A stretch of DNA of 64,000 bases from Lasiosphaeria ovina (lineage: Eukaryota > Ascomycota > Sordariomycetes > Sordariales > Lasiosphaeriaceae): assembly GCA_033439765.1 (NCBI GenBank), contig JAULSN010000002.1, forward strand, positions 2,728,001-2,792,000, written 5' to 3'. The position numbers and the translations under genes are program-made. Of the stretch, positions 56,549-64,000 are shown piece after piece. The number at the start of each line of letters is the position of its first letter. Positions within the stretch are counted from its first letter, which is position 1. The notes beneath the pieces were generated by a model. The model was given only the letters and a program-made list of their open reading frames with translations, ran no database searches and was not told the DNA's origin.

Positions 56549-58158
56549 CTATGACACGGCATCTTGCCTCCTCAGACAGACTTCCAAGCCCCGGGCCCTT
56601 AGCTCGCATCCAATGGCCGCCTCCATCACTTCCGTCCGTCTTCTACACCACCAGTTGTCATCTGCCGGCGGCAGCAACTGTCGCACGACGCGGTAGATGT
56701 GGAACAGCACGACGAGGCCCCGTGAGTCGCCATTTGTGATGAGCGGCAGGAATGACCCAAAGCAGATCATGGGGAACGTCATCACGTACCGCACGATATC
56801 TTCGCTCCTGAGCACGGGGGAGCGGCTGCGGCCTGGCGGCTTGGACGGAAACGCGACCGGGCAGCCCCCGCCGATCCCCCCGTCCGAGGCAAATGCCATG
56901 GCAACGGCGAGCCGCTCCGCGAGGCGTTGGTAGGCTGCGCGCATCAGGTCGTCGTCTTCCGCTCCCGTTCTCCCGACGAAGGCCTCGCCTTCTTTGTAGC
57001 TCTGCCAGAGCGTCAGCACTTTTAAGGATTGGGATTCCTGGCGGGTGAAGCTGCTCGACGGTGTTTCATCCGAGTGTAATGTGGCACTACTGCTACTGCT
57101 GCTACTGGGTGAGCTTGCGCTTGGCGTGGGGGAGTGAGACGTCCGATCCTGCTGCTGCTGCTTCCGGGGACGGGCCTGGGAGTCTGCACGGAAGGCGTTG
57201 CGCCCCCCGTGGTAGCGCGGATTGTCGTACAGCTGCACGAACCCCCTCGCCAGACCCTGCCAGCGGAGGCCGCGAGCTTCGACGGCGTCCTCGATGGCCA
57301 TGCACGGCTGCAGGATTGGCACGTGGAAGAAGACGCTGCGCTCGGACTGGAACAACTGCCACGCCATGAAGAAGATCTGCCGCACGCCAGTCGACAGCCA
57401 GTACAGCCGGTCGGCTGACAGGTCCAGTACCTGCTGCTGCCGACGCTCTGCCTGCCCTTCCATAAAGCCGAGATCGCACCACATGAGGTAGTTGACGAGA
57501 ATCGCCGTGCCGAGCAGGGCGTCGCAGTTCTCGGCGGTGATGGGCGCCGAGAGAGCCGAGCGGTAACCGTGGAGAGCGCGGTCTAGCAGGCCGCAGCTCG
57601 CCCGGCGGTACCGCGGCGTGTCTGGGGCAAGGTAGTCGAGGTGCGCTGCCGCCAGGGAGAGTATGGCGTTGACAAGGTACGTGTGCTCTTGGGACTAAGC
57701 AGGTGCTCGGTTAGGTGTGGGTAAAGCCCGATGCCCGACTATGGCACTTGTCCAGGGGGGAGACTCTCGACGCGGAGAGGTGGACCAACCTGGAAGGCCA
57801 GCTGCAGCAGGGAAGGCCATATTTCCTGGAACGCCAGCGTTGGCAGCGTCGATCTCTCAAAGTGGTGTAACAGCTCTAGCTGCAACAAGTTGACGGGACC
57901 ACCGCACCCGAGCTCGGCAACCGGGGCGCAGAGTGCCTTGCGCTGTGCAGTGGTTGGCGTCCGCAGCGCTTCAGCCCCCTGCCTGGACGGTGCCGGCTTG
58001 GAGCGGACGCACGTCTCCAAACGCTTGACGCAGTTACTGCACGGGTCGGCCTCGTCGCACTGCCCAGAAACCTATCAGCGGCAGTCATGGGAACCCGAGA
58101 GGCTACGAACGAACGCACGTACTTTTACCTTGCGCCGCTTGCACCGGACACACCCCAT
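56549..58158 (-). CDS. Zn2Cys6 transcription factor, Upc2-like architecture
   Basis: Putative nuclear regulator, target unknown. Exons 58158-58123, 58059-57790 and 57694-56549 give 483 residues. The binuclear cluster C-x2-C-x6-C-x5-C-x2-C-x6-C starts at residue 3 and is interrupted by the first intron: CVRCKRRKVK joins CDEADPC. The rest is a fungal regulatory domain: LQLELLHHFERSTLPTLA, HTYLVNAILSLAAAHLDYLA, and a Ser-rich loop near residue 270. This short-N-terminus layout with LLHHF and LAAAHL motifs recalls sterol-uptake regulators such as Upc2, but the resemblance is general. Start uncertain: a TTATAACAG just upstream could be an acceptor giving KSRMGCVRCK, the more usual form, from an unseen 5' exon. 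Confidence 0.85.
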
Positions 58159-60473
58159 GCGAGATTTCTGTTATAACAGCCCCCACACATCATCGTCAGC
58201 CTCTCCCCTCTCTCTTCAGTAGTCCTGTCCTGCCGCTGCCGCTTGACGTAGCTCTGTGGCTGCCACCGCGAATTGCACCCTGGGAGAGCACATACTCGAT
58301 GCGACCTCTTGCGCCTGCGTTCCCGGGCCTCGTCCGGCCCCACGACCCAGACACTGGGCCGCCCGCCATCGCCTGCCTGCGAGACAAGAAAAGTGTTTGC
58401 AAACACGGTGACCTGTGTGGAACCCATGGCTGGTAGCTATGGCTGTGTATCTAGGTACCTAGGTAGTCAGTCTCTTGTTTACTTGACGTCAAACAGCGCA
58501 GAGTCTAACCTCCCACGTGGAAGATCCAGGGATGGGGGAGCTCGGTGTACAGGGCTGAACAGGGGATGTATCAATGTGTGTGTGTGGATGCAAACAAGAC
58601 AAGGGGTAGTAGTATACTGGTGTTCGTTCCCGGCTGGGGAAAGCGAGACCAAACAAGCCGTGACTAGTAGCAAGGGGGTCGTGGATCGTTTTAGGGATAT
58701 ATATATACTTACATATATGGAGTATACTTCATGTGCAGAGAGAAGACTAACAGCTAGAAAATCAGCACTTACACAAACCGCCACTCCTCACTGCCAAGAC
58801 TCAGACCCGTTGCATTTACCAAACTAGCTGGATGTACAGCAAAAGCATTAGTCCAAAGAATATTTTCTCATAGAACATGAAGAACTGGATGAGGGAGAGA
58901 GGTAGCATGACCAGCTCGCATTCCCAAACCGGAATACGAAGGGTCTTGGGTCCTGTGCAGACGAGACGAGGATAAAGGGGCGCTGAATAAGCACCGCCCG
59001 CCCGTCGTTACACTTACTTTGCTTGATTGTGTCATTCGGACTACTACCTAAGTAGTATGGCTAGCTCTTCTACAGGTTAGAAAGTCCGCTACGATGGAGA
59101 GGGAGATAGGCCTCTGGGATTTTATAAATAAAAGGGATTCTAATTAGTGCCTACCTTAGCTATCGCCTCCCTCGGCAAGAAACTCTTAGGGCGGGTAACG
59201 ACGTATTGAGACCTTTTGAAATTTAAAAAAGTCACTCGCTGATAAATATTTAGGGATTTGATTATGAACGGGGTGAGTTTTTAACGTAACGTCTATTTCC
59301 GCGGAGAAACAATTCTCTTTCAACTTATATATTAGGGGGTGTGTGATAGCTGAGTCAGGTTACGGATACTATGCATCCCCGGTATCTTACTCGATTAAGC
59401 ACGTTCTAGACAATGCATATGTGCTGTACGCACATGAGGTACAGTAAGGTCACTGGATGCCCCGGCGCAAAGACATTGCCCGGCTCAGAGGCCCTACCCC
59501 TTACGACTGGCGACCTAGATAGACATCGCAAGGCCGCGAAGCGCTGGAGATGGAGAGCATGCATGCTTGGCAAAAAAAAAAAACCTCCCATACGGCGATT
59601 GGGATCCATCATCCCTCCAACCCTGTACGTATTCGCACATGATCGACAACACTCCATCTAGTATCACTACCTATGAACGGGTGACATTTTCTACGTCAAT
59701 GTCGAAAAACGGCGCGCCAACTCTGTACTAACAGCCTTTTAAGCTCTAGTAGGCGACCATAAATAGGCATATACTCCATCTCTGGCGGCGCGGAGGCATT
59801 GAAGGATGTGGGAGATCATCCAGATATGCTTCTACTAGACTACTGGGCCCGAATGATTATTACCTGCTCGGAAATCACGCCCTGAAGCCCCTCCCCAATC
59901 GGTACCGTTAATTGCTGGCCGGGGGAATATGCTGCTGCCTGGAAACGCTGTGCAAGTGATGACGATGTGGAAACATCGGCCTGGATACTAAGAGATCGCT
60001 GCATCTCGTCGTATATCGGAGCCAATCGAACAGGCTGATTCACTCGTTGAGTCGAGATCTCTGCGAGAAGACATTGTGATTGTGAGCGCGGCGGAGTAGA
60101 AATTAATCGAATATCTGATATTCAGTTAGAAAATTAAAAATACAAGGTGCCTTGGGCACTTCGCGAGTTCCTCTTTTGGTTCCTCTCGACCAGTGTCTGC
60201 CCCGGCCGCGATATTCCAGATACTCATACCATATTAGTATTATCATGGCTGCCACGCTCCTTCGCCTCCCTTAGCTCGTCGTCGCTCATCGGCCACACGC
60301 TGGTGCTGTTTTGTTGTTTGCCTTATCTAAAGAACCAAAGACCCCGCCCGGCGCCTAGTCATTCAACGTATTTCATGTACGGCCGTATCGTAGACAGCAC
60401 TCAAATAAACAGTCCCAAATACTACATTCCTCCTCTCCCGCCTGCAATTCTCAGGTACACGCATTGTCGAGTA
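58159..60473. other. Intergenic region with AT-rich island
   Basis: 2.3 kb upstream of the regulator and downstream of the patatin gene. 59050-59400 is AT-rich with several TTTAAA/TATTTA runs. A 67-codon minus-strand ORF at 59840-60043 (LAPIYDEMQRSLSIQADVST) looks somewhat protein-like but has no recognised family and could be a gene remnant. Confidence 0.65.
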
Positions 60474-63400
60474 TCAGAAACCTCCGATAGGCTCCCACAG
60501 CTCCCAGTCTGGCCCGCGGCTCGGGAACTGGACCTCGATCAGCCGCTCGTACTGCCCCTCGGATACGTCAAACATGACCTGACTGGAGAGTTTCTGGCGA
60601 TCGAATCCGGCGGCGGTCACGTGGCGGACAGGCTTGACGATGTCGCGCGTGTTGGCGCTCGTCTCGCGGAGGCGAAACTTGGGCTCGAGAGCGAGCAGCG
60701 CCCTCGCGCCCTCAGACTGCGGGTTGAGCCGGCAGTGTAGCATCTTCTTGTACCGGCCCGGGCGCATGTCCTTGGGAAGACGGCCCGAGATGAAGAACAG
60801 GCAGGCAAGCAGTCGGCGGGCAACTGCCAGGATATGCTTGTTGGCTCGAGGATATTGCTGGTCGAAATACTTTACACCCTTGGAGCTGGGGGAGAGGTAC
60901 GTCTCGCTCTCGTGCTGTAGGGCAAACAACCCGCCGACGTCGTCTAGATTGGGCGGCTTGCTCATGAGTCCGACGTCGAGGCGGTGGCTGTTTCGGTTGA
61001 GGGTGCCGTTGAGGCTGCTCTTGAAGTTGGACCACTCGAGATGGCAGTCGAGGGTAGCTCTGATCATGTCAAGACCAAGCTCGACCTTGCGGCGCAGACC
61101 CCGCGGAAGCAGCCTTTTCAAATGCGCCACGTGTTCGTCGGCTACCTCGACCACTTGCCCGTCTGCGTCGACTTGGATGCCCGTCCCGACGGAGACGATA
61201 ATGTCGGGGGGCTTGGTCGAGTTCCATATTCGTTTCGCCTCGTTACTAGCCAGGGTGACGGGGTTATTTCGCACTACTCCGCCGTCGATATAAGACTTGT
61301 CCGTGGCAATATGGCGGTAAGGTCTAAATAGCATCGGTGCTGCGGATGTGGCTCGGGCGCTGCAAAGGAGTTGATTCAGTAAGGTGGGGTTCATTGACAG
61401 AGTCTTTTAGGCGACTGGAAGTCAAACTCACGCCTGCCATATTTGAAAGTCGTCCCCTTGCTTGTCTTCTCGATGAAGATAGTCGACTAGTTGTTCACGG
61501 GATTAGAATTCACTTAGAATGTGGGTAGAGCCGCAGCTTACAGGTCTTCCTCCCCTCCTTGTTGATCTGCCTCCGAGGGTCTCGCGAGTAGTTGGCAAGC
61601 AGGCAAGTCTGATTCCGGCCTTGAACACAGGTTATGACCCCGACCTTGGTCGCGTCTCCAGGCGGGATTGCAGTAGTAGAGGTGCTGCGAGGAGGAGCCC
61701 TCTTGGATTGGCCGAACAGAAAATCTTCCCCCAGGTTTTCCCGCAGAGTGCCCTCAATGCCGGAGTTGGTATAGCGATGGTCCAGAAAAGGCTCTATCAT
61801 CGCAGAGAGCACCGGAACAGAGAGCCTGGGTCTCAGGGTGAATGAGTCTTTTGCCAGGGCCCTGAAGAGGCTCTTTGCGTGATCAAGAGTCCAATGCTTC
61901 TCAAAAACGCCCAGAGCGATAATGCCACCTGTAAACGTAAGAAACCAAGCGAGCCTTTGATGTAGGATGTAGGATAATTATACCTGTGCTTGTGCCTATT
62001 ACCAGATCGAAGAGGTCCTGAATCGGAATGCCGAGGCCAACGGTTTTTTGAATTTCGGACAGAATAACAAGCTCGACGATGCCGCGAATCCCTCCACTAA
62101 ATAAAGGTCAGCTCTAAATACTTACTCGTCTCTGTAAAACATCGGCTGCGACAAACCCGTCAAGACTTAGAATGCGCGCGCCGGCAAATCTCGGTTTTAT
62201 TCGAATAGTCCAGGGCGATACTGTGAAGCGACAGCCCAGCGGGCAAGCTCTGATGTGAGCTATCGAGTCCCCCGGTTCCAACTGGCTGGACCTTTGGATG
62301 CAGTTTTCACAGATGCCATGCTGCAGCGGATAGCAGGGCAGCATGTTTGTGGGACACTTTGACAGGCAGGACAGGCAGGTCCTCTGGCCGCTGATCTTGG
62401 AAACGCCGCAGTCTCTGGCAGCCGATGCCAGGCGGCCGTGGATATCTTCTTGGTTCATGAGGCGTGACATCTCGGACCACAGCTGCTCAAAAAAGATGTC
62501 GGCGTCGTACGAGTCGCGGTATCGGCCGATTTCGAGCGAGTCATCGTCGTCCCAGTCGTCGCAAGAATTGCCGCTGGAGTAGCTCTCTCGGGACCGGGCC
62601 TTGTGGATGAACTGGTGGCCCTTTTCATGACTTTCCAAGTAATTTGTACATCTGCGGCCGAAGCTGTCCTTGGCTTCGCAACGCCAGTACCTATTTCGGA
62701 ACCACTGAAGGCCGCGTCGTGTCTCGTCTTCCAGCTCCTCTTTTCTTCTTTGGGCGTCTGTCAAGATCGGTTAGCAAGGCGATATCGGCAGCTAAGACAT
62801 GTAGCCAACTTACGCTGCGGCTCGGCCGACCGGACTTGGGCAACAATGCAAGCGGCCAGGTACGGAACTATATCCGCCAAGAGCTCGGCCTCGCCACCGA
62901 CCATCTCCGTGTCATCGAGGCTCCTGGACTTGGCCATATTCCACAAGACTCCCGTCATGTGCTCTCCAAACGAGGTCGGTAGGCCATCATCTCGACCTAC
63001 CACTTGGTGCAGGTCCAGCGAGTCCCGGTAGTCGCGACCTAAAATGGTGGCTGACTTGGCGACATAAGCATTGAGACTCGGTACGTCGAGGTCCATGTTG
63101 AACGATCGCCGTTTGTTGCGGATGCCGTCCGAGAGAAGCCGGATCTCGTTGTACAGTCCCTTGATCTGGACGGATATCTGATTGGTTGTCATCGGATCCC
63201 GGTTGAAGGTGGGAATTGAGATGACACGGAAAAAGTCGTAATAGCAGAGAACGAGCTCCTCTGCGTTGTTTATCGTCTTGCCCCGGTGATGCCACTTTCG
63301 ACGAAGTTCGGTAAACCGGCTTGACCCTTCAAAGCTGCGAAGGAGTCTCTCGGTTGCGCTCCGCTCGTCGCCATCGCGCTGCTGCGGCGGCATCTTGTTG

Positions 63401-64000
63401 AGTATGATGATCAGCCCGGGCCTCACACGCTGGTTGAGGGTCTTTTCATGGCCGTCCTTGGCCCATGCGAACAGCGTTTCGAGGATATCGTGGGCGGCCC
63501 TAAAGTCCGGACATTAGCGCGCTCATTGCCGCCAGATGACAAGAGAATAGGGTGAAGAGCTGGCTTACCTGGTGTTGTTTGTTACAAAGCAGATGATATC
63601 TGAGAAAGCATAGAGAAGTCTTGGATAGACGTGTTTCACCACCTTACTCCGGGTATCAGGGGTAACATGGCCGCGTTTGTCAGGGTAGTAAGTGGCGAAG
63701 TCGATTTCTCCCCACTGCAGGTCAATTTCGTTCATAGCCGTCTCGCTATGTTCCCAATACTGCTCGTATGCCGTTTGGCCATGAACACCGCCGAGGCCGA
63801 TTTTATTGAGGAAGTCCTTGCTGGCGTCAGAATGGACTCTGCGCGAGACGGGATTGTCCGAGCCCGAGAATCCCTCGCTGTCTGGATAGGTACGGAACAG
63901 GTGGTTAGCTAGTCGGCCTAAAGCCACTAGTTGGAAGACTGCCCTGCTTACCGACAAAGAACAGCGGATCCTCTGTCGAGATGGTCACGGGGTCTGCAAA
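60474..64000 (-). CDS. Patatin-like phospholipase with GTPase-like and zinc-finger domains (5' end outside window)
   Basis: Multidomain protein; about 1029 C-terminal residues are visible. Exons 64000-63952 (may begin at 63993 after a TTTGCAG), 63881-63569, 63499-62814, 62757-62157, 62096-61984, 61928-61542, 61486-61432 and 61359-60474; introns are 55-72 bp. The first part looks like a P-loop GTPase: FFVDSEGF (DxEG Walker B/G3), FSDIICFVTNN and IIILNKMP (NK of G4). The P-loop itself is off-window. Two Cys/His clusters follow: CEAKDSFGRRC...H, and CLSCLSKC...CYPLQHGICENC. The patatin domain has the oxyanion loop SLDGGGIRG, nucleophile elbow GTSTGG, and DGG of the catalytic Asp in YIDGGVVRNNP. 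It should therefore be an active acyl hydrolase (lipid cleavage), perhaps gated by the GTPase part. No signal peptide can be judged. Confidence 0.88.

Overview
The window is nuclear DNA of a filamentous ascomycete, most likely a Sordariomycete and possibly Chaetomiaceae-like. This rests on short introns (about 50-130 bp) with GTAnGT-type donors and CTAAC-like branch sites, GC-rich coding sequence with long low-complexity tracts, and protein families typical of such fungi. There are no bacterial operons, rRNA genes, CRISPR arrays or intact transposons. I resolved 18 protein-coding genes with exon structures, one of them cut by the right edge, plus one weakly supported small gene. Exon boundaries come from reading frame, splice consensus and family conservation, not from transcripts.

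Layout, left to right: eIF5 (+, 140-1466); a lineage-restricted acidic protein (+, 3676-5363); the Rag GTPase Gtr2 (-, 5943-7310); a protein with an internal MIF/tautomerase domain (-, 9890-11030); a candidate small Cys-rich gene (+, 12988-13648); a four-helix membrane protein (-, 14445-15193); an LCAT-like alpha/beta hydrolase (-, 17212-19991); a tiny four-exon complex I subunit (+, 22214-22777); SAP18 (-, 23736-24612); Prp18 (+, 25205-26347); COP9 signalosome subunit 1 (-, 26843-28620); a 5.4 kb gene-free stretch; a 997-residue Zn2Cys6 regulator (+, 34025-37341); an Xaa-Pro aminopeptidase (+, 39474-41545); an Emp47/ERGIC-53-like cargo lectin (-, 42819-44312); Alg8 (+, 45163-46817); the ISW2-complex subunit Itc1 (+, 49891-53483); an HDEL-tailed thioredoxin-fold protein (+, 54843-56346); a second Zn2Cys6 regulator (-, 56549-58158); and a large GTPase / zinc-finger / patatin protein running off the right edge (-, 60474-64000).

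Most genes are conserved housekeeping functions: translation, TORC1 signalling, splicing, chromatin, ubiquitin-like control, respiration and the secretory pathway. The 42.8-56.4 kb part holds three ER or early-secretory genes: a KKXX-tailed lectin, Alg8 divergent from it across an 850 bp spacer, and an HDEL protein without a CXXC motif. Intergenic regions are long and hold many short tandem repeats, recurrent TACCT tracts and AT-rich islands that may be remnants of mutated repeats.

The most unusual items are the multidomain patatin protein at the right edge (a DxEG GTPase-like part, Cys/His clusters and a full patatin active site), two inferred 8-nt micro-exons in the HDEL gene, the ATG-only first exon of itc1, and overlapping upstream ORFs at gtr2 and alg8.
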